Source of the DNA: Mucilaginibacter sp. OK268
GTDB lineage: Bacteria > Bacteroidota > Bacteroidia > Sphingobacteriales > Sphingobacteriaceae
Reading direction: 5' to 3'
Length of the DNA stretch: 64,000 bases
NCBI RefSeq assembly: GCF_900103125.1
Contig: NZ_FNJV01000012.1
Coordinates: 124,001 to 188,000, forward strand
Shown here in pieces: positions 16,663 to 25,100 of this stretch. Under the pieces are notes generated by a model. It made no database searches and was not told the DNA's origin. It saw nothing but the letters and a program-made list of their open reading frames with translations. Numbering within the stretch: position 1 is the stretch's first letter; each line of letters begins with the position of its first letter. The position numbers and the translations under genes are program-made.

Positions 16663-18339
16663 TTATAAATTTCCCAACTTTAACTCATTCACAGCAAAAT
16701 GCGCAGCCCGGGCTGTAAAGGCCATGTAAGATAGGGATGGATTTACGCAGGATGAGGATACCATGAACGATCCATCGGTAACAAACACATTTTTGGCATC
16801 CCAAACCTGGTTCCATTTATTGAGCACTGATGTTTTGGGATCATTCCCCATACGAGCCGCGCCCATTTCATGAATAGCACCTATATTTTTCCGAGCTACA
16901 AAACCTTTCACATTTTTCAGCCCGGCTTTTTCGAACATTTCTACCGCATCATTTAACGAATCGATCTCCATCTTACGCTCATTTTCTTTGAGTTCTATGT
17001 CGACAGATAAGGTATTGAGTCCCCATTTATCTTTAACCTGCTTGTTAAGGCTCAGCTTATTTTCATGATAGGGCAATACTTCACCAAAGCTCGCCATAGA
17101 CATGGCCCAGTTTCCCGGCTCCGTCAGCGCATCCTTAAAATCAGCTCCAATACTCAGCTCGGCAATTTCCCTGCTCCACCCTTCACGACCAGCCGAACCC
17201 TGGTAACCAAAACCCCGCAGATAATCGCGTTTATCGCCAAACAGATTGCGATAGCGTGGTATGTATATGCCATTGGCCCTGCGGCCAAAATAGTATTTAT
17301 CCTCAAAACCTTCCATAATACCACTGGCCGCGCCGCCTACATGATGATCCATCACGTTATGCCCCAGCTCGCCGCTACTACTGCCCAATCCATCTGGCCA
17401 TATATCCGTGGCCGAGTTCATCAGGATCCAGGCGCTGTTAAAAGTAGAGGCGTTTAAAAAAATGATCTTCGCGGTATAGGTATATGTTTTATTATTTTCC
17501 GCATCCAGCACCTCCACGCCTGTTGCCTTTTGGGTATCCTTGTTATACAATACGCGGGTAACTATCGACCATGGGCGAACTGTAAGATTTCCGGTGGCCA
17601 TTGCCGCGGGCAAGGTGGATGATTGCGTGCTGAAATAGCCACCGAACGGGCAACCCAACGCGCACTTATTGCGGTACTGGCAATTGGTACGCCCCGGTAA
17701 TGGCTTCGTAATATTGGCCGTGCGACCGATGATCATATAACGCTGACCGTTGTATTGCTTTTTTATACGGGCCGATACTTCTTTTTCTACACAATTCAGC
17801 TCCATAGCCGGCTGAAACTGCCCATCGGGTAAATGCGGCAGGTTTTCTATAGAACCGCTGATACCGGCAAAACGCTCTACATGGTCATACCAGGGCGCTA
17901 TATCTTTGTACCTCACCGGCCAGTCGATAGCTATGCCTTCTTTGGCATTGGCTCCAAAATCAAAATCGCTCCAACGGTAACTTTGCCTGCCCCACATTAA
18001 GGAGCGTCCTCCTACGTGATATCCTCTCCTCCAATTATAAGGCTTAACCTGGGTATAGGGGTTTTCCCGCTCATTTACCCAATAATCCATATTGGCTTCA
18101 ATAAGTCCATGCGCTTTATCCTGCACAGGATAATCTTTTACTTTTGATTGCGGCGGAACATCGCGATGCGGCAACTCCCATGGGGCCTTAGTGGCGTTGG
18201 TGTAACCTTTTATATGCTCAATTTTTTGCCCCCGTTCCAGCATCAATACTTTTAACCCTTGTTCGCTGAGCTCTTTTGCCGCCCATCCCCCTGAAATTCC
18301 CGAGCCTACAACAATGGCATCATAATGGTAATTGTCCAT
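16663..18339 (-). CDS. GMC family oxidoreductase
   Basis: 558 residues. N-terminal FAD motif DAIVVGSGISGGWAAKEL at about 6-23 with LMLERG; GMC signature region GGRSLMWGRQSYRW; a Cys cluster CQYRNKCALGCPFGG near 220; C-terminal GAARMGNDPKTSVLN and VFVTDGSFMVSSSCVNPSLS with the catalytic-region Asn. It belongs to the bacterial glucose/choline-dehydrogenase-like branch, often periplasmic and paired with a gluconate-2-dehydrogenase subunit 3 gene; no such partner is adjacent and no Tat signal is visible. The substrate is probably a sugar or alcohol (inference). Confidence 0.9.
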   Translation of the reverse strand: MDNYHYDAIVVGSGISGGWAAKELSEQGLKVLMLERGQKIEHIKGYTNATKAPWELPHRDVPPQSKVKDYPVQDKAHGLIEANMDYWVNERENPYTQVKPYNWRRGYHVGGRSLMWGRQSYRWSDFDFGANAKEGIAIDWPVRYKDIAPWYDHVERFAGISGSIENLPHLPDGQFQPAMELNCVEKEVSARIKKQYNGQRYMIIGRTANITKPLPGRTNCQYRNKCALGCPFGGYFSTQSSTLPAAMATGNLTVRPWSIVTRVLYNKDTQKATGVEVLDAENNKTYTYTAKIIFLNASTFNSAWILMNSATDIWPDGLGSSSGELGHNVMDHHVGGAASGIMEGFEDKYYFGRRANGIYIPRYRNLFGDKRDYLRGFGYQGSAGREGWSREIAELSIGADFKDALTEPGNWAMSMASFGEVLPYHENKLSLNKQVKDKWGLNTLSVDIELKENERKMEIDSLNDAVEMFEKAGLKNVKGFVARKNIGAIHEMGAARMGNDPKTSVLNKWNQVWDAKNVFVTDGSFMVSSSCVNPSLSYMAFTARAAHFAVNELKLGNL

Positions 18340-18444
18340 AACGGTTTATCATATTATTGGTGATGTTACTTTGCGTGGCGCAAAGCACATTTGCTAAAAT
18401 AAAAATACGCTTTGTATCTCTTACATGTTACATGTACATTTAAA

Positions 18445-18477
18445 AGACTTACAAAGTTTTAAAAACCTCGTAAGTCT
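18445..18477. repeat. hairpin repeat AGACTTAC/GTAAGTCT
   Basis: Eight-base inverted ends enclosing AAAGTTTTAAAAACCTC, itself partly self-complementary. It lies in the divergent spacer upstream of the GMC gene; this type of palindrome recurs in Bacteroidota spacers (from memory). Confidence 0.55.
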
Positions 18478-18607
18478 GGCTACTGGCTCAGTTCGGCGCC
18501 CTATTAGGCATACCTGCCTATTTATCAATAGCTTACGCTTCATGAAGCTTTTATGAAGAGGATTAACGCCCTCGGCAAATCTTAATGTAATATTCATGTT
18601 ACCCCGA

Positions 18608-18615
18608 TAGGTTTG
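18608..18615 (+). promoter_or_regulatory. -7 element for the YXWGXW gene
   Basis: TAGGTTTG fits TAnnTTTG; 16 bases separate it from the ATG at 18632. Confidence 0.45.
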
Positions 18616-18631
18616 GTTAAAATTTATCGAC

Positions 18632-19663
18632 ATGAAAAAAACAGTTAAGATACTAATGGTGCTTTTGGTTACCACATTAGCAACAGTCAAAACCTACGCG
18701 CAGGTAAGCATAGGCCTATCGGTACGGATAGCGCCACCTGCGTTACCGGTTTATACCCAACCCCCATGCCCTGTTGATGGCTATTTATGGACTCCCGGTT
18801 ATTGGGCATATACCGATGATGGCGGATATTACTGGGTACCTGGCGTTTGGGTAGCTCCTCCCCGTGTTGGTTTTTTATGGACCCCCGGTTACTGGGGCTA
18901 TGATGGTGCCATTTATGTTTTTCACCAGGGCTACTGGGGCAGGCACATTGGTTTTTACGGCGGCGTAAATTATGGTTATGGCTATGGTGGTGCAGGTTAT
19001 ATGGGCGGCAGATGGGCTGGTAACTCTTTCCAGTATAACACGGCTGTGGTTAATGTAAATAATACTGTGGTACATAATACCTATATCAATAAAACGGTTA
19101 TTAACAACAACGTAACTGTAAATAACAACCATACCAGTTTTAATGGACCTGGCGGTGTTACTGCACAGGCTCGACCAGAAGAGCAGGCCGCAGCCCGCGA
19201 ACAGCATGTGCAGCCAACCAGTGATCAGATCAATCATCAGCAGATAGCTGGTAAAGATCGCAGCCAGTTTGCATCGGCCAATAACGGTCGCCCGGCTACA
19301 GCAGCGATGAATAAGGTGGATGGAAACCGTTTTAATACCGAAGGCCGCAGGGCCAGGGTTTCAACACCGGATGGAACAAATAACAATGCCGACAGAAGTA
19401 ATCGTGCGCAAGCCAACAACAATGCCGATAACCATACCGCAGCCAATCAGGATAACGCGAATAAAAACGCTTCACCTACCGGCCAGGCTGCAAGGCCGCC
19501 ACACCAATGGCAGACAGGTAATCCCAACGCGGGTAATACGCGGCAACCAGCTCAAAACCAGCAGTCGGCTATGGCCCGTGCACCAAGACAACTGGTGAGG
19601 CACCCTGCAGCCGGAAGACCACATGCAAATCCAAGACCCCAGGAGCACGAAAAACACAGATAA
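18632..19663 (+). CDS. secreted YXWGXW repeat protein
   Basis: 343 residues. Signal peptide to about residue 24 (TYAQ). Residues about 40-110 carry tandem aromatic repeats (YLWTPGYWAY, YYWVPGVWV, FLWTPGYWGY, HQGYWGRH), the YXWGXW pattern. Then a Gly/Tyr-rich segment, an Asn/Val-rich segment (INKTVINNNVTVNNN) and a ~200-residue low-complexity tail rich in Asn, Gln, Ala and Arg. Family members are exported; function is unknown, with envelope or matrix roles suspected. The disordered basic tail is unusually long. Monocistronic. Confidence 0.85.
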   Translation: MKKTVKILMVLLVTTLATVKTYAQVSIGLSVRIAPPALPVYTQPPCPVDGYLWTPGYWAYTDDGGYYWVPGVWVAPPRVGFLWTPGYWGYDGAIYVFHQGYWGRHIGFYGGVNYGYGYGGAGYMGGRWAGNSFQYNTAVVNVNNTVVHNTYINKTVINNNVTVNNNHTSFNGPGGVTAQARPEEQAAAREQHVQPTSDQINHQQIAGKDRSQFASANNGRPATAAMNKVDGNRFNTEGRRARVSTPDGTNNNADRSNRAQANNNADNHTAANQDNANKNASPTGQAARPPHQWQTGNPNAGNTRQPAQNQQSAMARAPRQLVRHPAAGRPHANPRPQEHEKHR

Positions 19664-19696
19664 TCGTTTTCCCCAAATTCAATACCATATATACGC

Positions 19697-19728
19697 AAAA
19701 GCCCGGTTAATAAATCAACCGGGCTTTT
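19697..19728. terminator. bidirectional terminator
   Basis: Perfect 12-base-pair stem AAAAGCCCGGTT and complement with an eight-base loop, between the convergent YXWGXW and apaG genes. Confidence 0.9.
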
Positions 19729-19770
19729 CATATGTCTTAATTCTTGATTCTAATCTCTTGACTCTGAATC

Positions 19771-20157
19771 CTAATTCATCCTGTACGGAGCGATCAGATA
19801 AAATTCGGGTATTTGCACGTTAAAAGAAGCGTTATCCATCAAACGGTTCATCTGGTATTCGCCTTTCATGCTGCCCATATCGGTTTTGAGGTTACAGCCC
19901 GATACGTATTCATGCGCATGCCCGGGTTCAATAACGGGTTGCTGACCCACTACACCTTCGCCTTCCACTTCGCGTTTTGCACCGTTTGAATCAAAAATAT
20001 ACCAATGCCTGCTGATGAGCTGTATGGCATAGTTACTCATGTTTTCGATATTCACCTTGTAGGCAAACATAAAGTGGTCATTAGCCGGATTTGAATATTC
20101 GGGCTGATATACGGTTTCGATGGAAACCTTAACACCCTCAGTAATAGTGGTAACCAT
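19771..20157 (-). CDS. apaG: ApaG domain protein
   Basis: 128 residues, the full ApaG length. Shows VSIETVYQPEYSNP, FAYKVNIENMSNYAIQLISR, HWYIFDSNG and GVVGQQPVIEPG, the conserved fibronectin-type-III-like fold of ApaG. In enterobacteria it is linked to Co2+/Mg2+ efflux; biochemical role here is unknown. A TATATTTG -7 element lies at 20180-20187 on the same strand. Confidence 0.93.
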   Translation of the reverse strand: MVTTITEGVKVSIETVYQPEYSNPANDHFMFAYKVNIENMSNYAIQLISRHWYIFDSNGAKREVEGEGVVGQQPVIEPGHAHEYVSGCNLKTDMGSMKGEYQMNRLMDNASFNVQIPEFYLIAPYRMN

Positions 20158-20179
20158 GTGAATTAATTCTGTTTAGTTT

Positions 20180-20187
20180 CAAATATA
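20180..20187 (-). promoter_or_regulatory. -7 element for apaG
   Basis: Reverse-strand TATATTTG, 22 bases upstream of the apaG start. Confidence 0.4.
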
Positions 20188-20203
20188 AACATCTAAACAA
20201 ATA

Positions 20204-21196
20204 TTACGCCATCTCAACAGCATATTTTTCGTCAATTTCTGCTAAAATTTCGTAGAGCTCCTCTAAAGTACCGGCGGTTACCAGTTTCATACGATATTCT
20301 TTAAAGTTTTCGATGCCTTTAAAATAGTTGGAATAATGCCTACGCATCTCAAAAACACCTGTTTTAGGGCCTTTCCACTCAATTGATTTTTGCAAATGCG
20401 TGGTACAGGCGGCTATACGCTCGGTAATGGTTGGTTTATCCAGGTGCTCACCGGTCGCAAAAAAATGCTTGATCTCACGAAAAATCCAGGGATAACCAAT
20501 GGCAGCGCGACCTATCATCATGCCATCAACACCGAACTCCATGCGCCAGTTGGCCGCTTTCTCCGGCGAATCAATATCGCCATTGCCAAATATCGGGATT
20601 CTGATGCGCGGATTTTTCTTGATATCACGTATCAACGACCAATCAGCCTGGCCTTTGTACATTTGTGAGCGCGTACGGCCATGAATGGTGAGAGCTTTTA
20701 TCCCCACATCCTGCAGGCGTTCGGCAACTTCGTACACATTTTTGGTATTATCATCCCAGCCCAGGCGCGTTTTTACGGTTACAGGTAGATGCGTGGCTTC
20801 AACCACGGCCTTGGTCATGGCTACCATTTTGTCAATATCCTGTAATAAACTGGCACCGGCACCGCGGCAGGCTACCTGTTTTACCGGGCAGCCATAGTTG
20901 ATATCCATCAGATCAGGCCCGGCAAGCGATGCTATTTCGGTAGCTTCGCGCATGTGGTCAATATCGCTGCCAAATATCTGGATGCCTATAGGGCGTTCAT
21001 ATTCAAATATATCCAGTTTTTGGCGGCTTTTGGCAGCATCACGGATCAATCCTTCAGACGAGATAAACTCGGTGTACATCATATCCGCACCGTTTTGTTT
21101 GCACACGTAACGGAAGGGAGGATCACTCACATCTTCCATCGGCGCCAGCAACAGCGGGAACTCTCCTAAATCAATATTTCCTATTTGTACAGACAT
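20204..21196 (-). CDS. dusB: tRNA-dihydrouridine synthase DusB
   Basis: The frame is open further upstream, but the ATG at 21196 (MSVQIGNIDL) matches family starts and gives 330 residues. FMN TIM-barrel motifs: PLLLAPMEDVSDPPFR, catalytic Cys in INYGCPVKQVACRGAGASLL, VTVKTRLGWD, IHGRTRSQMYKGQADW, GNGDIDSP and GRAAIGYPWIF. It reduces uridines in the tRNA D-loop. Its promoter (reverse TATTTTTG at 21214-21221) lies inside the short divergent spacer with the CPBP gene. Confidence 0.95.
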   Translation of the reverse strand: MSVQIGNIDLGEFPLLLAPMEDVSDPPFRYVCKQNGADMMYTEFISSEGLIRDAAKSRQKLDIFEYERPIGIQIFGSDIDHMREATEIASLAGPDLMDINYGCPVKQVACRGAGASLLQDIDKMVAMTKAVVEATHLPVTVKTRLGWDDNTKNVYEVAERLQDVGIKALTIHGRTRSQMYKGQADWSLIRDIKKNPRIRIPIFGNGDIDSPEKAANWRMEFGVDGMMIGRAAIGYPWIFREIKHFFATGEHLDKPTITERIAACTTHLQKSIEWKGPKTGVFEMRRHYSNYFKGIENFKEYRMKLVTAGTLEELYEILAEIDEKYAVEMA

Positions 21197-21213
21197 GCTT
21201 ATCTTTAGCGTTG

Positions 21214-21221
21214 CAAAAATA
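21214..21221 (-). promoter_or_regulatory. -7 element for dusB
   Basis: Reverse-strand TATTTTTG, 17 bases upstream of the dusB ATG. Confidence 0.4.
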
Positions 21222-21236
21222 CGAATTTTACACCAA

Positions 21237-22181
21237 ATGATAAAAGCCCCCATTAAGGATATAAAACCTTATCAGACTGATATACATCCGCTATTACAAT
21301 TATTGCTCCTTTTCTTCTTCCTGATCTTTGTTCCCGGGATCGGTTTTTTTATAGCCAAGGGTATTATCACCTTGTTGTATGGGGCACAAACCTGGACCGA
21401 TGTGGGCTCCTTTAACATTGCAAATCCGCAGGTAAAAAACGGCTTATGGATCCTGCAGATCGTAAGCACCACCATTCCGCTGTTTGCTATCCCTGTACTT
21501 TTCGCGCGTTTCATTGTCCGTGATACATCAACTTATTTAAAACCAACCTTTAATTTCCCGCCGGTTTTATTTGTACTGGTATTCTCCATTATGCTGTTTT
21601 CATCCCCGGTGATGGAAGTGCTGGTGAATCTCAATCAGAAACTAACCTTACCCGCCCCGCTTAAAGCCATTGAGGACCTGATGCGAACTATGGAGCAGCA
21701 GGCCCAAAAAGCTACCGATGCCATGTTGAACATGAAAAACATCGGCGACCTGTTTTTTGCGATACTAGTTGTTGGTTTATTAACGGCCATTGCCGAAGAA
21801 TTTTTATTCAGGGGATGCATCCAAACCATATTTGTTAAATGGACCGGAAATATCCACGCCGCTATCTGGATCACCGCCATCGCATTCAGCGCCTTTCACA
21901 TGGAGTTTTTTTCGTTTTTGCCACGTGTGGCGTTGGGGGTATTTTTTGGGTATTTTGTAGCCTGGAGCGGTAGTGTGTGGACAAGTGTATGGGCGCATTT
22001 TTTAAATAATGGTTCGGCGGTGTTGATCACTTATCTGTATCAGCACAAACTTATTAAGCTCAACCCCAACGATCAGCATGTATTTAATTATGGCGTCTAT
22101 GTATTTAGCTTAATATTTATTTTAATTTTGCTTTACATATACAGGAATATAGCGCTCAAAAAGCCCATGTTGGATTTTTAA
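21237..22181 (+). CDS. CPBP family intramembrane glutamic endopeptidase
   Basis: 314 residues from the ATG at 21237 (an upstream in-frame start would overlap dusB). About seven to eight membrane helices. Catalytic motif 1 AEEFLFRG, motif 2 FSAFHMEFFSFL with the conserved His, and motif 3 WAHFLNNGSAV identify a CPBP (Rce1-like) protease. Its stop overlaps the start of the DUF2007 gene (TAATG), so it is translationally coupled to the phospholipid genes. Substrate unknown. Confidence 0.9.
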   Translation: MIKAPIKDIKPYQTDIHPLLQLLLLFFFLIFVPGIGFFIAKGIITLLYGAQTWTDVGSFNIANPQVKNGLWILQIVSTTIPLFAIPVLFARFIVRDTSTYLKPTFNFPPVLFVLVFSIMLFSSPVMEVLVNLNQKLTLPAPLKAIEDLMRTMEQQAQKATDAMLNMKNIGDLFFAILVVGLLTAIAEEFLFRGCIQTIFVKWTGNIHAAIWITAIAFSAFHMEFFSFLPRVALGVFFGYFVAWSGSVWTSVWAHFLNNGSAVLITYLYQHKLIKLNPNDQHVFNYGVYVFSLIFILILLYIYRNIALKKPMLDF

Positions 22182-22393
22182 TGGAAAAAGGCTGGATCAA
22201 AATTTTTACTTCGTCCAATTTTTATCAATCAGAAATTGTTAAACAGGTACTTACCGGCCATCACATTGATACGGTTTTGATCAACAAGCAAGATTCATCA
22301 CACAAGGCCTTTGGCAATATCGAAGTATACATTCACCAGGAGGATTTTAGCAAAGCCATCGAGATCATGATCCTCAATCAAATTAATTTATGA
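22181..22393 (+). CDS. DUF2007 small protein
   Basis: 70 residues: WIKIFTSSNFYQSEIVKQVL, then HIDTVLINKQDSSH and FGNIEVYIHQEDFSKAIEIM, the pattern of DUF2007 (putative signal-transducing, PII-like fold). It overlaps its upstream neighbour by one base and cdsA by four (ATGA), so the three are made from one message. Function unknown; the tight coupling suggests a regulator of CDP-diacylglycerol synthesis (inference). Confidence 0.85.
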   Translation: MEKGWIKIFTSSNFYQSEIVKQVLTGHHIDTVLINKQDSSHKAFGNIEVYIHQEDFSKAIEIMILNQINL

Positions 22394-23190
22394 AAGTACG
22401 CGCCATTACCGGCTTCTTTTTTGTTATAGTGATGTTGGGCTCCGTTTTGTTGGGCTCTTATGTATTCAGTGCATTTTACCTGATACTTACCTCATTTTGC
22501 CTGTTTGAATTTTACAAACTGGTGCGCGAAGGTGGTTTTAAGCCCAGTCGCGAAAGCGGACTGATCAATGGCTTCCTGGTATTTCTTTTTTTCGCGGCCC
22601 AATGTTATTTGCCGGCCTGGAAGTTCATCTTTTTTTTGCCGGTAACTTTAAGCGCGGTTTATATACAGGAGCTGTATAAAAAATCGCCGGCGCCATTCAG
22701 CAATTTGGGCTTTACCTTTTTGGGGATCCTTTTGGCGGTTGTGCCCTTTTTGTTTTTTCATGCCATGGCCTTTATCAGCGGGAGTTTCAACTTCCACCTG
22801 CCTATGGGCTTTTTAATTATGTTATGGAGCAACGATACCGGGGCTTACCTGGCCGGTCGTGCGTTTGGACGTACCAAACTGTTTGAGCGCCATTCGCCCA
22901 AGAAAACCTGGGAGGGATTTTTTGGCGGCGTACTGATCAGCGCCGTAGCGGCTTTGATCATGAGCCATTTTTATGTGGAGCTTTCCTGGAAACAATGGGT
23001 GAGCATAGCCGTTTTAATATCATGCTTCGGCACCATGGGCGACCTGGTGGAATCCATGTTTAAACGGAGCATCAACGTGAAGGACAGCGGTGGGATATTA
23101 CCAGGGCACGGTGGCTTGCTCGACAGGTTCGACGGGCTCTTATTAGCCGCCCCAATTGTTTACGCGTACCTGTACTTCATTTCAAATTAG
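22390..23190 (+). CDS. cdsA: phosphatidate cytidylyltransferase
   Basis: 266 residues, multi-pass. Makes CDP-diacylglycerol from phosphatidate and CTP at the inner membrane. The CTP-transferase signature is intact: SMFKRSINVKDSGG followed by LPGHGGLLDRFDGLL. Also WSNDTGAYLAGRAFGRTKLF and SPKKTWEGFFGG. The downstream phosphatidylserine decarboxylase gene starts 28 bases later, so consecutive steps toward phosphatidylethanolamine are encoded together; the serine transferase gene is not in the window. Confidence 0.96.
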   Translation: MKVRAITGFFFVIVMLGSVLLGSYVFSAFYLILTSFCLFEFYKLVREGGFKPSRESGLINGFLVFLFFAAQCYLPAWKFIFFLPVTLSAVYIQELYKKSPAPFSNLGFTFLGILLAVVPFLFFHAMAFISGSFNFHLPMGFLIMLWSNDTGAYLAGRAFGRTKLFERHSPKKTWEGFFGGVLISAVAALIMSHFYVELSWKQWVSIAVLISCFGTMGDLVESMFKRSINVKDSGGILPGHGGLLDRFDGLLLAAPIVYAYLYFISN

Positions 23191-23217
23191 TAGTTTTGTA
23201 ATAAATAACCCCATACT

Positions 23218-24132
23218 ATGACTTTTCATAAAGAAGGATATACCTCACTGGCGCTAACCATATTATTTTTGCTGGTTTTAAACGCTGTTATCCAATTTTA
23301 TATGCCGCAGGCGCATACCTTAAAGTGGATAATTTATATTTTCTCGTTCCTGTTTCTGGCCGTGATCGTGCAGTTTTTCCGCAGTCCGTTTTTTGATATC
23401 AGCACAGACGAAACTACGGTGCTTTGTCCTGCCGATGGCAAGGTGGTGGTGATTGAGGAAGCTGATGAAACCGAATACCTGAAAGACAAGCGTATCCAAC
23501 TGTCGGTTTTTATGTCGCCGGTAAATGTGCACGTAAACCGCAACCCTATAGCAGGTGTGGTAAGTTATTTTAAATACCACAAGGGCAAATACCTGGTAGC
23601 CTGGCACCCTAAATCATCAACCGAAAACGAGCGGACTACCGTTGTTGTACAGAACAGCGAAGGTGTATCAGTATTGTTCAGGCAAATAGCCGGCGCGCTG
23701 GCGCGCCGTATCGTGTGGTACGTAAAAGAAGGAGATATTGTTGAACAAGGTCAGCAATTTGGCTTTATTAAGTTTGGTTCAAGGGTGGATGTATTTTTAC
23801 CCCTTGGCTCCAAAATACTGGTAAACATTGGCGATGTGGTTAAAGGTGGCCGTACCGTATTGGCCGAGCTACCAAGCGCGTTAACCGCCGTTACCACTAC
23901 TGAAGAACAAGCCACCATCAAACCGGTTTCTATGGAATCATTGACGGCTTCTGCGCCAGTTGCAGAACAGGTAGCAGAAGAAGAACCAACAGTAATTGAA
24001 AATGAGGCACGCCAGGGCGAATTGCCGTTGGTTATAGATCATCCTAAAGCCGAAGAGCCTAAAAAGCCTGTAAAGAAAGCCGCACCTAAAAAACCGGCTG
24101 CCGCTAAAGCGACAAAAGGCAAAAAAGAGTAA
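23218..24132 (+). CDS. psd: phosphatidylserine decarboxylase family protein
   Basis: 304 residues. Converts phosphatidylserine to phosphatidylethanolamine. Two N-terminal membrane helices (about 10-55), CPADGKVVVIEE, FMSPVNVHVNRNPIAG and the self-cleavage region GFIKFGSRVDVFLPLG, where the GS pair would yield the pyruvoyl Ser. This is the short, archaetidylserine-type Psd. The last ~80 residues are an unusual extension: Glu/Thr-rich, then Lys/Ala/Pro-rich (KKPVKKAAPKKPAAAKATKG), resembling basic nucleic-acid-binding tails. Confidence 0.92.
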   Translation: MTFHKEGYTSLALTILFLLVLNAVIQFYMPQAHTLKWIIYIFSFLFLAVIVQFFRSPFFDISTDETTVLCPADGKVVVIEEADETEYLKDKRIQLSVFMSPVNVHVNRNPIAGVVSYFKYHKGKYLVAWHPKSSTENERTTVVVQNSEGVSVLFRQIAGALARRIVWYVKEGDIVEQGQQFGFIKFGSRVDVFLPLGSKILVNIGDVVKGGRTVLAELPSALTAVTTTEEQATIKPVSMESLTASAPVAEQVAEEEPTVIENEARQGELPLVIDHPKAEEPKKPVKKAAPKKPAAAKATKGKKE

Positions 24133-24149
24133 TTGTTTATTCTATTGCG

Positions 24150-24190
24150 ATACAAAAAAAAGCCGGTCAATGACCGGCTTTTTTTTGTAT
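24150..24190. terminator. bidirectional terminator after psd
   Basis: A 41-base perfect palindrome apart from its central base, with core AGCCGGTCA and complement, and eight A and eight T on the two sides. Confidence 0.9.
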
Positions 24191-24223
24191 TTGGCTCCTC
24201 CTATTGTAACCTTTACATCTCCA

Positions 24224-24329
24224 CGTCATTGCGAGGTACGAAGCAATCTCTACGAAAGCAGGTCCATTTGCTTTTAGTTTAAGCTTATCATTACGCTCTG
24301 TACAGCATAGAGATTGCCTCGCAATGACG
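24224..24329. repeat. REP-like repeat family C
   Basis: Ends CGTCATTGCGAGG and CCTCGCAATGACG; inner GAAGCAATCTCTA and TAGAGATTGC. Confidence 0.85.
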
Positions 24330-24383
24330 CGTGCGGAGATATACAAATCGTTGGCAAGTAACAGGGCGAGATTTTCCCCATAA

Positions 24384-24421
24384 AAAAGGCCTTCCCGAAT
24401 AAAAATCCAGAAAGGCCTTTT
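24384..24421 (-). terminator. rplS terminator
   Basis: AAAAGGCCTT and AAGGCCTTTT arms with an 18-base loop, 42 bases beyond the rplS stop. Confidence 0.8.
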
Positions 24422-24462
24422 GCAATATCAAATACTTTTCCGCTATAAACGGAGAAGGGGAA

Positions 24463-24810
24463 TTAAACTCTTTTTGATTTGATACGAGCTGCTTTACCAG
24501 TAAGGGCACGCAGGTAGTAAAGTTTAGAACGACGTACTTTACCTACGCTGTTCACTTCAATTTTATCAATGTTTGGAGAGTTGATAGGGAAGATACGCTC
24601 TACGCCTATGCCGTTTGAAACTTTACGAACGGTAAATGTTTCATTATTTCCGGTACTGTTACGTTGAATAACAACACCTTGATAAAGCTGAACACGTTCT
24701 TTATTTCCTTCTCTGATTTTATAATGTACACTTACAGTATCACCAGCCTTAAAGGAAGGAAACTGCTTTTTTTCTACTGATTGCTCTTCAACAAATTTTA
24801 CTAAATCCAT
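24463..24810 (-). CDS. rplS: 50S ribosomal protein L19
   Basis: 115 residues, standard length. FPSFKAGDTVSVHYKIREGN, RVQLYQGVVIQR, FTVRKVSNGIGVERIFPINS and KIEVNSVGKVRRSKLYYLR are diagnostic. It sits at the end of the rpsP-rimM-trmD-rplS order but is separated from trmD by a MerR gene on the other strand, so it needs its own promoter; a long leader with a hairpin precedes it. Confidence 0.97.
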   Translation of the reverse strand: MDLVKFVEEQSVEKKQFPSFKAGDTVSVHYKIREGNKERVQLYQGVVIQRNSTGNNETFTVRKVSNGIGVERIFPINSPNIDKIEVNSVGKVRRSKLYYLRALTGKAARIKSKRV

Positions 24811-24828
24811 GATTTTTAGCTCTTAAAG

Positions 24829-24851
24829 CGATTTTTAGCCCGTAAAAATCG
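24829..24851 (-). promoter_or_regulatory. hairpin in the rplS leader
   Basis: CGATTTTTA-GCCCG-TAAAAATCG forms a perfect nine-base-pair stem 18 bases upstream of the rplS start. Ribosomal-protein leaders often bind the protein itself to control translation; an L19-binding role is inferred from position only. Confidence 0.35.
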
Positions 24852-24993
24852 GATTGCAATTATAGGGATTTTTTTTAATATATAAAAGTGTATTTTAAAA
24901 ATTTCCACATTTTGTATTTTACTAACAAAATGCAAACAAGACAGGGCCTGTTTTTATAAGCCGCAACGGACTTTTTGAGCACGCAAAAGTTAA

Positions 24994-25001
24994 CAAATAT
25001 A
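24994..25001 (-). promoter_or_regulatory. possible rplS -7 element
   Basis: Reverse-strand TATATTTG about 185 bases upstream of rplS. If used, it gives a long 5' leader containing the 24829-24851 hairpin. Confidence 0.3.
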
Positions 25002-25042
25002 GCGGTAAAGCCATCGGAGTAAAAACTTTTTTCAAAAAGTTC

Positions 25043-25075
25043 TTGACTCTTACCCTACGTGATACCATAGCTTTG
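25043..25075 (+). promoter_or_regulatory. MerR-type promoter with long spacer
   Basis: TTGACT at 25043-25048 and TAGCTT at 25068-25073 are 19 bases apart. MerR-family regulators act on promoters with such 19-20 base spacers, binding between the elements; the spacer includes TACCCTACGTGATACC. The overlapping TAGCTTTG (25068-25075) also fits the Bacteroidota -7 motif. Probably the autoregulated promoter of the gene at 25101. Confidence 0.45.
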
Positions 25076-25100
25076 TAATAAAACCAACGGGTTCAGGTAT

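Larger units (their letters stand above)
24133..24462. other. spacer with two terminators and a family C repeat
   Basis: No gene. It holds the psd terminator (24150-24190), a family C repeat (24224-24329) and the rplS terminator (24384-24421), filling the convergent junction of psd and rplS. Confidence 0.8.
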
